Source of the DNA: Sanderia malayensis
Taxonomy: Eukaryota > Cnidaria > Scyphozoa > Semaeostomeae > Pelagiidae
DNA length: 64,000 nucleotides
Direction of reading: 5' to 3'
Assembly (NCBI GenBank): GCA_013076295.1
Contig: RQOL01000523.1
Location: forward strand, 62,001 to 126,000
In this document: one piece after another, positions 37,318-48,399 of the stretch
How positions within the stretch are numbered: position 1 is the stretch's first letter
Layout: every line of letters starts with the position of its first letter
Made by a program: the position numbers and the translations under genes
Notes under the pieces: generated by a model
Database searches by the model: none
The model's input: only the letters and a program-made list of their open reading frames with translations
Told to the model about the DNA's origin: nothing

Positions 37318-37955
37318 AGAGCCTAGCGCACACAGGCGATTTTTGTCGCTGGCGACTGTGATTTTTGTCGCCAATGACAAACACTGTTGCCCGCACACAG
37401 ACGATTTTTGTTGCCACGCGTGCATGCGCGATAACAAATCACAAGGGCTTTGTTTACTTTCAAAGAAAAGCCAGTTAGCTACCTACTTAGCTAGGCCTAA
37501 ACAAAATTATAGATATCGACTAGGGCTTTAAATTACCTGTTACATCTAACAGGACTGCTATTTACAACTTGCCCCACCCCATATAATACTCTGGAGAGTT
37601 GACAGCGTATAAGCACCCATCAGCGTTCTCTCCACAAATCCACAATCCACCAATGTATCTTTTTTTTAATCTATCTTCAGTCCAGGTTTCCATCATTTTT
37701 GCCTTGGACGCTTGCTTGCCTATGCAGAAAGTGAGTAAAAATCATTGTCACGTGGCTCAATTTGCTTCTATAATTGGACAACTTATCAGATAGCTGTTGT
37801 CAAAGTTCGCACACAGCGCAATTTTTGTTTTTTATCGCCGGAAACAAAAAAAATATTTAGCATCCTGAATCTGAAAACTCGTCGCCGGCAACAAAAATTG
37901 CCATGAAAAAACTCCGCACACAGGCAATTTTTGACGCCGGCGTGTGCGCTAGGCT
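37318..37955. mobile_element. TIR element inserted in the second MULE-like copy
   Basis: The ends gcctagcgcacacaggc and its near reverse complement (cgtgtgcgctaggc) face each other. Interior motifs related to ggcgacaaaaattgtcgcc repeat. The equivalent position at about 19090 in the other MULE-like copy lacks it. The target duplication is unclear, possibly taag. Confidence 0.7.
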
Positions 37956-38078
37956 AAGTGGCGTGGCGTCAATTTTTAATTCAGCATCAAATGGCGGGAA
38001 AATGCCGAAGCTGTGAGAAAAGTTAAAAAGAATGTAAACTCAATAAGTTTTCGTGCTTTTTCGAGAACTGTTGACAAA

Positions 38079-38400
38079 GGCTGCGTTTACACGGGACCGG
38101 TTCCATTTGGAACCGTTTCACGGAACCGTTCCAAAATGCTCGTGTAAACGGGTGGAACGGTTCCAAAAGAGTACGGATAGGAAGTGAGGCATAAAATCCG
38201 AGCGTCATGTGGTCGTGAACAAAGGGAATCACAAAAATGGCGCCCTTTGAGCTTATCAAGCACGCCTCCACAGCACCGCTTTGCGCAATAATTTCGAATA
38301 GTTCAAAATGGAACCGATCCCGTGTAAACGCAGCCAAATTTGGAACGGTTCCAAATGGTTCCGAATGGAACCGTTCCAAATTTCTCGTGTAAACGCAGCC
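38079..38400. mobile_element. MITE family 'ggctgcgtttacac', third copy
   Basis: A 322-bp relative of 7541-7981 with the same TIRs. Target duplication is AAA (38076-38078 and 38401-38403). The paralogous site at 18966-18970 is a plain run of five T (AAAAA on the other strand), which is exactly the expected empty site. Confidence 0.9.
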
Positions 38401-39070
38401 AAAAAGTCTTCATCAATTGTATGTTTTTGTATATGTGTCGCGTACAAGTTAATGTGAAAGTTACTTTTCGTTTGATAATCGCATTTCATTAGGACTTGTA
38501 TTCATGATTATGAAAAACAACACAGAACTTGATAAACCTGCATGGATTCACCACCACTAAAAAGAGCAGGTCATGTATTATTACATATGATATTTTACCC
38601 TAATAATCGGATCAATAAAAACAATTGTGCTTTAGTTACATTACATGCATGTCCAAATTCAAAATTATTTCTCTCATTAATTCAAATCAAATATTAAATT
38701 TATTCCAATTCAGTAACCAAAGGTGAAGTTAGAAATTAAGGTTCATTAAAGTTTGTTAATTTAATGTTAAATAGTATTCTCCGTCCTTCAGCTGACCATG
38801 AATATAGGATTTAATCTGTGAATGTAGCAATGAAAATAATTACTTTTCATTTTTTTATAAAATAACCCAAAAAATTAATTGGTCGGCTCGTCAAAGGCCT
38901 AACCATTTTTATCAAACATGAAATCAAATCAAACAACTGCAACCGCTGGTAATTTGCAAAATCCAACAAGAGCTAAATTGGAAGTAAAAAATGAAACTCA
39001 CCTGTTTCTATACTTTCAAATAAAAAACAATTGACATGCAACCATCTTTCTTTTCAAACAAAATGAAAAC

Positions 39071-39780
39071 TTAATCCTGGCAGATATGGGTCTCAAAACC
39101 AGGAGAAGAGCATAAATTTATGTCCATTTCCACAGAAATTGAAATAAACAAATAAATGAATAAAGAAATTAACAGACACAATACCGTATTCCTCGATTAA
39201 ACGCCCCCTCGAATAAACGCCCCCCTCGATTAAACCCCCTCCAAAAATGACACAGACAGGTGCAAAATGTCTCACAAAATGCTTAATTGTTCAGTTTTGT
39301 ATTGAAAATGTTTTCAGTTTAATACAAGTGCCTTTCCTCATTCTGGAATTTTTGAAATGAGCGTCCCTTCGTACTCACTCGCAACGACTTTCTCCATTTC
39401 GCCATGTTTGTCTTTCGTGCGATTTCAAAAAGAAAGATGGAAGAGGGCTCGGCTCAGCTACAACACGTGTGTGAGGGCAGAATGAAAACGAGGAAGCTAA
39501 TGAAAACGAGGCTCAAATCCAGAATTGGCGGAAAGACTTGACCTGCTGATCTGAACGACTTGCAGAGTACTCAAGAGAGCTAGCACAATTTCTCCCACCC
39601 TTCCTCTCCTTATTATTGTTTATTGATTTGCATTATGATTTCAGTCATTGTTCTGTAGTTTGACCATTCGGTCAGTACTGCCTTGTGTACCGGCCGGAGT
39701 TTGTCGGAATCACCGACCGTAAATGCCTTTCTTTGCTCAAGCAATCCGGGCCGGTAGGCTAACCGCCCAATTTCTTGAGA
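39071..39780. other. Unassigned stretch
   Basis: 39185-39240 has fragments of a gattaaacgcccccc-type MITE. A minus-strand frame at 39613-39801 reads through KLRPVHKAVLTEWSN without similarity I can name. It could be a decayed exon. Confidence 0.35.
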
Positions 39781-40066
39781 TTTGCAGCTTAATTGGCACA
39801 CAACAATGTCTATTTACATTGAGATTCATTTAGACCAAAAAGCTCCCTTGAACAGTTTGGCGATGGAACGATCCAAATGCAATCAACTTCATTCTACCAA
39901 ATTATTGCCAACATTTTTTATATTCGCAAATACTATAATTTCACAAACGTCATTCACAAACTGGAGTCTATTGACAACATTTTAAGAATTGAAATTTTGC
40001 AGTTTTCAAAATTTTTTGGCATCTGAATGTGAATGTTTTGTACCCTAAGCTGATGACTCTGAAGTT

Positions 40067-40601
40067 TCACTTTTCGTCTCTCTTCTGAACCGACTCTTTA
40101 GAACCTGATGGCCCGACCACAACCACGGATGATTTGTATATCTAAAAACATTTAAAAGAAAAATGAAATACCTCTGTATAAAACAATACAGAAACACCCA
40201 ACTTCATGGAATCTTTATGACGACATGGAACAAACATGCTTGATCAGAAAAATTTGCAAAATACCATTGATATAATAGCCATGGGAATTTACCTCCACAA
40301 ATTCATCAAAATCAATAGTTCCATTCTTATTCGTGTCAACTTCCTTGATAATTTTTCTCAGTTCATCTTCAGGAAGATTGTGTCCCAGCTTTTTGAAAGC
40401 TGCTCCAATTTCTTTAGAAGTAAGCTGCCCATTATGATCTAAATCAAACTAAAATTGAAAAAAATTGTCAAGCAGTTCGCTGGATCTCCAAGGGCACACA
40501 AGAAACATCAACTTTGAAATAAATTAAACAATTTTTGATCTTTATAACAGCGGATGATCTCAATCTACCACCGTTCGATTTTAATTGTAAAATTATAAAT
40601 G

Positions 40602-40635
<34 letters not shown>

Positions 40636-43600
40636 ACCCTCATTAGCGATGTGTGTGTTAGGTTCCAAGCTAACAAAAACAATTTCCCATAAGCAAAATA
40701 TGGCTTCTGATAACAAAACTGCTCACCCATTCAATAGTAAACAATACGTGCAGGAATTTATATCGTGTTCTTTCTCCTTAGTGGATACAGTCAAAATAAA
40801 ATAAAATATGTTCTCTGAGTTTGAAGACGTTTTTATTGATGGTATTATTATTGATTGTTCAAAAGAAAAGAATTGAAGATTGAAGCAAAAACAAATTATC
40901 TAACCAAACCACACACATGCTCATCTTATTGCTTAGGTAGCTACATATATACCAACAAATGTCCTTGAAGAAATTTATTATAAAAGAGTCATTTCAGGAA
41001 TTACTTATTCTGTATCAGTCTGGGGAAACTGCTTAGTAGCCTTGTTCCAGAAACTCGAGACAATTCATTCAAGAGCTGCCAGACAGATTTTTAACTTGCC
41101 AAAGGGCTATCCTGATGATGTCAGTCTAACTCGTGCAAAGTGGCAACCTCTCTCTTGAATTTACGAGCGCAGCACTATAAAATGGATGCATAAGATTTAC
41201 TTCAACAAAGCACTACAAGTCTCAATACCCCCGAAAAGTTTTCCGGGGGTGGTGAGATTTCCCACACACTCCCCCCTGTTTGAGCCAAATAAGCGCCAAA
41301 CACCTTAATTATCCTCTAGTTCGTTTTCTTCGTAGTTTAACGTCTCTTTAACTGTTTCTGAGGCAACATCAGCCGCTCTTCTTCTTGTACGAAAGTTTTT
41401 TGCTTCAGGATTTAGCTTTACAACTCTATTAGTATCACATTGTAGTTCCATGAGTTCATGTTGTGTCTTTCTCTTAATGATCTTATGTACGCTTTTTTCC
41501 ATCTTTTCCAAAAGTTATCTCCACATTTGTTCAGATACTTAGCTCTTTTTCGCAAACCTCTGTCTTTGATTTCTTCGACGTCAATTTCCAACAACGCATT
41601 TCTCTCACTTGGCAACATCATGTTTGGCGTTAACACAGATAACTGTAAGTCGTCTTCCACGTAGCTAAGAGGTCTGTTGTTCATAATCATCTCAACCTCC
41701 AGCAATACTTCCTTTAACTCATCGAACTTCCGATGTGCTTTTCCTAGAACTTTATACATTGCGTTCTTTTTTAATCCGATTATTCTCTCAAACTGACCAC
41801 CCCACCATGGTGCTTCGCTCATGTTGAACAACCAGGTGATCAACATGTCCGCCAGTGTTTCATTTAACCTTTCATCCCTTCTGATGGATTTTAACAAATT
41901 ACGATATATGAAAGGCATATACACGATATAAGAAGGAAAGGCATATACACGATATATGCCTTTCCTTTGGTTTTCCCCTTTGTTACGTACTTCATTGGAC
42001 CTACAAAGTCCCCGCCTACTACTTCAAATGGTCTGTTTCCTTCAGTCCTGTTTGTTGGCAATAGACCTGGCCTTGGCACATTGTAAGGTGTAGCATGAAA
42101 TCTCTTGCATGTAGAGCAGCTCTTACGTAATCACTTTCTTTGACAGTTGTCGTAATTTAGGGACCCAATGGCTTTCTTTAACTTTGGCCATGGTAAGACC
42201 GATGCCTCCACACAACGTTGCTTTCTGTGCATGCGCTACGAATTTCTCTGTGAAAAATGCAGTGCTGGGTAGAAACACTGGGTATTCTCCTTGTATTCTC
42301 CCATGACATGGCAGATGTATATACATTTCTCGTTCCTTTTAAGCCCCAAGCTATGGAAGTCGCCTTCGAATTTCTCTGTTTTCTCGTGTCTACTTTGTGT
42401 TCTCAGTATCCACATTTTTTGTGCTTTATCAAACTCTTGATTATTGGTCCTTTTATGCGCTCCTTCGCACCCAATCTGCAGTTTTCAATGAATCTTTTCA
42501 CGAACGCTGTAATTCTAACTGCTTTCTTGAATGTGAATTTCTCAAGTGCTTGGTCTAGTGCATCGTTATCTTCCATTGTCACCTTTAACATCTCCTTTAC
42601 TGCCTTTGCTTCTCTCTCAGTCTCATCTGTGTCACAAATTATTATTTAGGCCTCTCGTTTTTCATTCGTTCATTCTTGTCTCTGTTACTCAGTGGGTGCG
42701 GGGTTTCCAAAATAGTGTCTCATTGTTTTCTTAGTTCGTTTACGTCAGTTACATTATTAAATCAAACCCTTCCTTTTGTCTGTCAACACCAGCTTGTAGT
42801 TCTACGTATGTCTGTAACTAATTTTAGATTCTGTTTGTGTATAAATTCGTTATGTAATTCAGTAGAAAGGAGAATCAACCATGGGTTAAGATCAGAATGA
42901 CCAGAAGTGCACCAAGGCAGTTTTTTGTTTGTTCTCGAAGCACTTTTCGGGTCTGTGACATCTGTATCCTGTGTCACTATGTTAGGTGGCAATTGTTCAT
43001 CCTCTGTGATCCATTGTGGCCCTTTGAACCAGTTATCGTCTAGTTTACTTGCATGACAGCCTCTGCTTGCAATGTCTGCTGGGTCTTCTGAAGTAGGCAC
43101 ATGTCGCCATTTAATATAATCTTTTTCTCTTATCTTTGCTACTCGGTTACTCATGAATCGTTTGTATCTGTTCGCTCCAGCTATCCAGTGCAAGGCAACA
43201 CAACTGTCAAGCCATCCAATTACATTGTTGATAGGATACCCTGTTAGTGCTCCTTTAACATTATCTACTAGATTAGCCCCCATGTGAGCAGAGACTAGCT
43301 CTAATCTTGGAATAGTGAGATTGTCTATTTAGTCAATGCATCAACAAGCTGAGAAAATCTCCTTTCATGCCAACTTTCATCAAGTCTGTCAAATCTGCCC
43401 AGATGCCTTCCAACTTGTCTAGCGTCATCCTTGTATACCCAGAAATCTCTCGCAACTTTTCCATAGATTCCAAGGCTTGCACGCTAGGGAGGAGCGTATT
43501 CAGAAAATCATGGATTTTCGATACATTCCCCCCTCTGATGTGCGGTAAAAACATTGTTACTTCTATATAAGAACTTATTACTTCACTAAGCTTCCAGAAT

Positions 43601-44824
43601 TTTCTTATTAAGATCTGTTTGGCTCTTTCATAACCTTCTGTGTTATACATTAGATTCTCTATCAGTAGCCTTGCTTTTGGATCTAGAAATTCCTTCAAGT
43701 AGTTAAATTTGGTGATGGAATCTATTTGTTTCTTATCTATTTCTGACTCAAATTGATTCTAGAATCTGAACCAATCAATATGCTTTCCCTTGAATTTTGT
43801 GATCTTCAGTTTTGGTAATTTTATATGACCGTAACCCCCTTGCAATTTTCGAGGCCTTTCTTTGGCATCACCCAGTTGTTTCTCGAATTCAGCCCTTTGA
43901 TTGAATGTTAGTTTCTCTAGCTCAATATCTATTTTAAGTTAACGTTGTTTTGTTTTCCTTAGTTTGACTTCTTCCTCTCGTTTTGTTTGCTCTTTGAATT
44001 CTTCTGATGCGCCTTTCAATCTGTGAATATAAGGCTAGAATTCTTTCCGACAATCATCCATTTGTATTCTCCATTCTCTGATACTGACTGGATTTTCATC
44101 ATTTTCGATATTGAGTTCTTGAATATGCATTTTCAGGCTTTGATATCCGCTCAATTTTGATTCGTAAACACTGGTTGTCTCTCAATCTTTCTCGGTTCAC
44201 TTTTTGTAATGATTTCCTAGGTTTCTTCAGATATAAACGAAATAAATTTGATTTTGCTTTTTATCTTTCTGATCAGCTCATCGATTTCTGTCATCGTCCT
44301 CGTGTCTCCAAACTTCGCAAGGAAATTATTAAACCGAATGTAGCTATATTCTCACTGAAATAACCTTGATATGATCTCATTAAACTCCCATGGTGTGCCA
44401 CTTTGTCGGGAATCTTCGTTAGAATGCACGACAACATAAACTCACAATTTCAATATTTTATATAAACCCGAGAAAATCTGCAACATGATTCAACATAACA
44501 GCAAGAAAAACTAATAAAAATAAAAGGTCTCTCAGCGTAAATAAAACAAAAGCGAAAAGTTAGCATGCCAAAGAGATGTGGAAAGTAGAAATTTTCTGGA
44601 CTCACGGCAATGCTTGTTACTCACGAAAAAGAATAGTTAAGAGCACGGACCAAGTCATTAAAGTTAGGCTCAGTTGGGTTCACTGATAATAATAACTTAA
44701 TTTAAGATCGAATTCGAGCATAACAAGAACACGCGGCAAAACAAACAAAATGAGCCCTGATACTCACTGAGTCAAATTGCTTTCTCAATTTAACAAGTTC
44801 TTCTTGCCATAATGCACTAGCCAT
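40067..44824 (-). CDS. Plastin-derived EF-hand-only unit (partial gene duplicate)
   Basis: Minus-strand exons: 44768-44824 (ATG 44822-44824), 40293-40448 and 40067-40141 with stop TGA at 40067-40069. They match plastin exons 1-3 in length and phase: 57 nt, 156 nt and the start of exon 3. The joined frame is 95 aa. Both EF loops keep every calcium ligand position (DLDHNGQLTSKE and DTNKNGTIDFDE). Many other residues differ from plastin, and the exon-3 equivalent ends early. Splice sites are intact (gtgagt and gtaaat donors, ttttag acceptors). The TATA box is kept at 44863-44869, but about 70 bp between it and the ATG is gone. The first intron contains a LINE fragment and a BEL/Pao remnant. It could be a small calcium-binding protein gene or a pseudogene whose frame has survived by chance. 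Confidence 0.6.
40602..40634. repeat. (aat)n microsatellite
   Basis: About ten uninterrupted ata/aat units in the first intron of the plastin-derived unit. The equivalent plastin intron lacks the expansion. Confidence 0.9.
40965..41215 (+). mobile_element. LINE reverse-transcriptase fragment
   Basis: The plus-strand translation includes RVISGITYSVSVWGN and SRAARQIFNLP, the region following the RT thumb in CR1/jockey-like LINEs, with stops after about 60 codons. It is a decayed fragment. Confidence 0.65.
41305..43740 (-). mobile_element. BEL/Pao LTR retrotransposon remnant, internally deleted
   Basis: In minus-strand order: a gag segment with the DUF1759-type core (43333-43698); an RNase H-side segment with SEDPADIASRG and WFKGPQW (42783-43283); integrase pieces with FEVVGGDFVGPMKY (41891-42079); and the integrase C-terminal region with WWGGQFERIIGLKK and NNRPLSY (41418-41924). 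Protease and reverse transcriptase are missing between gag and RNase H, and frames are interrupted. Further gag-like charged sequence continues to about 44100. LTRs were not identified. It sits in the intron of the plastin-derived unit. Confidence 0.85.
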
Positions 44825-44862
44825 GTTTTCGGTCGACTTCTTGATATTCAATGTGATGAAGC

Positions 44863-44869
44863 TTTTATA
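44863..44869 (-). promoter_or_regulatory. Retained TATA box of the plastin-derived unit
   Basis: tataaaa on the minus strand, 39 bp upstream of the ATG at 44824. In plastin the same box is 110 bp upstream, so the duplicate has lost most of the 5' leader. Confidence 0.45.
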
Positions 44870-44922
44870 ACCGAGCGAGAGTGATCACACAACAAAATCA
44901 ATCGATCAACTCAACATTCAAC

Positions 44923-47135
44923 TGGCTATTACTAAAAGCGGGAACGGGGAACGGTCGGCGAACGACCGGGGAACGGAATAACCTGGGAACGACCGGGGAA
45001 CGGTAGGGGAACCGTCGGGGAACGGTCGGGGAACCGTCGGGGAACGGAAGTATGAAACCGCTTGAAATTTACAAGTTTTTACACGTTTATAAAACGTAAC
45101 AAACGTCTACCTATCATAACTGTAAATAAAATCTACAGTCTTAATAGGTAAACAAGGTAAACTTTAAAGTTTTAATATGTAAACAACGAAAGACCAGATG
45201 CATTTTGTGAATGTGAATATCGCCCGCTTTGATGACTTCCGATTCGCTGTTTGTATCATCACTCCGCCCAATGCGAGCTGTCAACGATGTCTGTTCAACA
45301 CCAATAATTTAGTGGTCAGGGGGTAGACTGTAATTCAGAATTAATGACTCGTCTAACCAATAACATAGAATGAGAAAATATACTATGCCCCATGAAACAA
45401 ACTCGAAGGATGTAGAAAGGATGCGCCATCTTATAAGATAAGTACGCGAAGTCTACGCACATCATCTCTTCCTAGCAAATAGGAACACAACACACACTAA
45501 CGCTTAGCAGTTACAACAAGTAACATGCTTCCCTAAGCTCCCCTCATTCGAGTTTTGCCAGTAACACAAACTCCACCTCTTGCTGAAGATAACAGTGAGT
45601 TTTATTTAAACAAGATAAAGTTTTAAATTTATTAATAGCCAGTAAAACACGATTAGATCTTTCATAGAATAACTATGTCATTTCGAAATGTGTTCGCCAG
45701 GTGGTTTCTCACCGCAGCACGTTTAGTTAGATTCAAAGAGTGCAGTACGCGTGAAACCTGTCGAGCAAAGCTCCTGTCCTGAGAGGCAGAACAAAAGACG
45801 AAAAAACAAAGACTTCTGACACCGATGACAAAGGCCAAAAAGTGGAAATATAGCCCTGTCCACACTACACAAACTAACCCGGGTTCGACCCAGGTTTTCG
45901 TTAACCCAGGTTAGATTTTGCAGTGTGGACACAACTAACCTGGGTTCGCCCCGGGTTAGTTTAACCCATGTCCAGAGTTGGTTTCGACCCAGGTCGAACC
46001 CAGGTTAGTGTAAAAATTTCAAGTGTGGACACAAACCTGGGGCGAACCTGGGTTAGTTTTTGCAACGCATGCGCATATTTGCATTTTGCATTGCGCGCCA
46101 AAAAATAAAAATACAATTTTGATCACTCACACGCAAACGATCTCACGTGGCTTCAACAAATAAATAAATTGATAAATTGAAATGGAAGCTTGCACTATCA
46201 CTCCGGCACCTTCCATCTTGTTGATCGTTTTTGTGATAGAATATATTTTTGTTTGTTTTGTTCTTGTTGCACAGCGACATAAAATTTGACTACGCATGCG
46301 TAGCGTTAGCTAACCTGGGTTCGCCCCGACTTTGCGTCCACATTACAAAATATGAAAATCAAGTGTGGACAAAACAGGGTTCGCCCCAGGTTTAATTTAA
46401 CCCGGGTCGAACCTGGGTTAGTTTGTGTAGTGTGGACAGGGCTTATGAGATTAAAAACCCAACGTTCGGTCCGCCTGATGATGTTGTTGTATTCTTCAAA
46501 AATCCTATATTCTAAATCTATATATCTTACATCATGCTCAATCACATTTTTCTAATTCTACATATTATAAGATGGCCCAGAAAAGATAAGATGGCGCATC
46601 CTTTCTACATCCTTCGAGTTTGTTTCATGGGGCATAGTATATTTTCTCATTCTATGTTATTGGTTAGACGAGTCATTAATTCTGAATTACAGTCTACCCC
46701 CTGACCACTAAATTATTGGTGTTGAACAGACATCGTTGACAGCTCGCATTGGACGGAGTGATGATACAAACAGCGAATCGGAAGTCATCAAAGCGGGCGA
46801 TATTCACATTCACAAAATGCATCTGGTCTTTCCTTGTTTACATACATTAAAACTATATATAAAGTTTACCTTGTTTACCTATTAAGACTGTCAATTTTAT
46901 TTACAGTTATAATAGATAAACGTTTCGTAACGTTCCATAAACGTTTCCGCATTTATTTAGCTGGTAAGTTTCAAGCGGTTTCATACTTCCGTTCCCCGAC
47001 CGTTCCCCGACGGTTCCCCGACGGTTCCCCAACCGTTCCCCGACGGTTCCCCGACGGTTCCCCGGTCGTTCCCAGGTTATTCCGTTCCCCGGTCGTTCCC
47101 CGACCGTTCCCCGTTCCCGCTTTTAGCAATAGCCA
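44923..47135. mobile_element. 2.2-kb fold-back element, 8-bp TSD (hAT-like)
   Basis: Begins tggctattactaaaagcggg and ends with the near reverse complement. Flanking direct repeats are cattcaac (44915-44922 and 47136-47143). TIRs of about 500 bp extend inward to about 45445 and 46575. The outer 140 bp is a tandem of ggggaacggtc/ggggaaccgtc words. The original target sequence is still seen upstream of plastin near 35205. No transposase. It lies about 90 bp upstream of the plastin-derived unit's start codon. Confidence 0.85.
45852..46443. mobile_element. MITE nested in the fold-back element, 3-bp TSD
   Basis: Begins agccctgtccacactacac and ends with its reverse complement. It is flanked by TAT (45849-45851 and 46444-46446). 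The interior repeats aacc(c/t)gggttcg(a/c)cc in both orientations. The 3-bp duplication and interior palindromes resemble the ggctgcgtttacac family, but the TIRs differ. Confidence 0.8.
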
Positions 47136-47870
47136 CATTCAACCCCCACACAACAAACTCTCGTTTTCGTCTCCTCCTGGTCACTTCCGTGTTTCAACGC
47201 CTCTTGCCATTCTTATTGACCATATATGGTTTGCATCATAGAATTAATTCTATGGTTTGAATGGTTTGCACAACCTCGAACCCAGGGCCCTTCTAGCTTT
47301 GCTAACATGTACCTACCTCGCAATTATTGATTGTGATTGGCTAATCGATTAACAATAGAAATTGCATAAGTTAGTCACCCCGGTAATTTCAAGAATTAAT
47401 TTTCAAGAAAGGCAAGCAAAACAAGGGAAAATGTGCAGACAATGGGAGAGAAAATGTGACCCTGCTGACGCTGCATTGTTGTTATTTACTATGCTTCACA
47501 AGTAAAACCCCAAGCAGCAATTCGCCCGGAGCAATTCAGGCGTAAAATAGTTTCAGTAAGATTTAATAGCCATATGTGCTCATTATCTGTTAAGTATTCG
47601 CCATGTGGGAGTATATTTGTTCAGCACTTGGCAAAAATGTCTTTTAATAATAATTATCCCAATATAGCAATTACTCTTTCAGAAAATTAAAGTCATTAGC
47701 TGATAGTTCAACAAATGTTAAATGATATGTTATATGTGCAATTCATAAGGAGTGCGTCAAATTGGGCGCCATATTTGGTTTTCTGTTCTGCTGAGAAAAT
47801 TACGCCGAAATTAGCAACTTGGAATATTTATTGGTACATAAAAATGTCTATTTGCATTGAGATTCATTTA
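47136..47870. other. Continuation of the plastin-upstream duplicate
   Basis: 47145-47240 matches 35207-35292 (cgttttcgtctcctcctgg and following), and 47530-47830 matches the region near 36440-36750. No coding sequence. Confidence 0.7.
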
Positions 47871-48397
47871 CTTTAATCGGAGAAACTTTCGCGGGAAGAA
47901 ACTTTCGCGAGGCGAAAATTAACTTTCGCGTTTTAGGCTAAATCGGATATTTTGCGAGAATAAACTTTCGCGAATTCCAAGTCTGAACAGAAACTTTAAA
48001 CAGAAACCTTGAAGTAGTTTTTATTCAAAGTGAAACTTTTTCATAAATTTTTCTCATTTTTACAACGTTAACAGAAGAAGAACAATATTAAAATAAGTCA
48101 GCTTCGTTTCCGTATTCACTCTGCCTTTTCTGCCTTCCCTTTTCTTTCCATGAAACTAACTAATGAATAAATATTCTTCTTTGTTAATCGCCTTTCACTC
48201 TGGGACTACCACTTTTTCATAATAGCGTTTTTGCGAGAATAAACTTTCGCGAATTTCGAATTTTGAAATTTTTATCAAGAATATACTTTCGCGAATTTCA
48301 TATTTTAGAAAATTTCGCGCAATAATCTTTCGCGAATTTTGACCAAAAACGCGAAGATCGCGAAAGTTTCTTCCCGCGAAAGTTTCTCCGATTGAAG
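47871..48397. mobile_element. TIR element with cgcgaaagttt repeats, TA target
   Basis: The 527-bp element has ends of the form ctttaatcggagaaactt and the reverse, flanked by TA (47869-47870 and 48398-48399). Many copies of aactttcgcgaa lie inside. The paralogous sequence at 39831-39832 has a single TA and no element, a clean empty site. Confidence 0.9.
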
Positions 48398-48399
48398 TA

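Larger units (their letters stand above)
37081..39070. mobile_element. Second MULE-like element, inverted and truncated
   Basis: Reverse-orientation relative of 18116-19340, beginning tagactcactatattgcgtc at 37081. It matches down to the part equivalent to about 18300 and then stops, so the other TIR is missing. It carries two later insertions absent from the first copy, at about 37318-37955 and 38079-38400. Confidence 0.8.

Noticed and set aside
42257..42900. Plus-strand frames opposite the BEL/Pao remnant
   Set aside because: They are antisense shadows of the retrotransposon coding strand.
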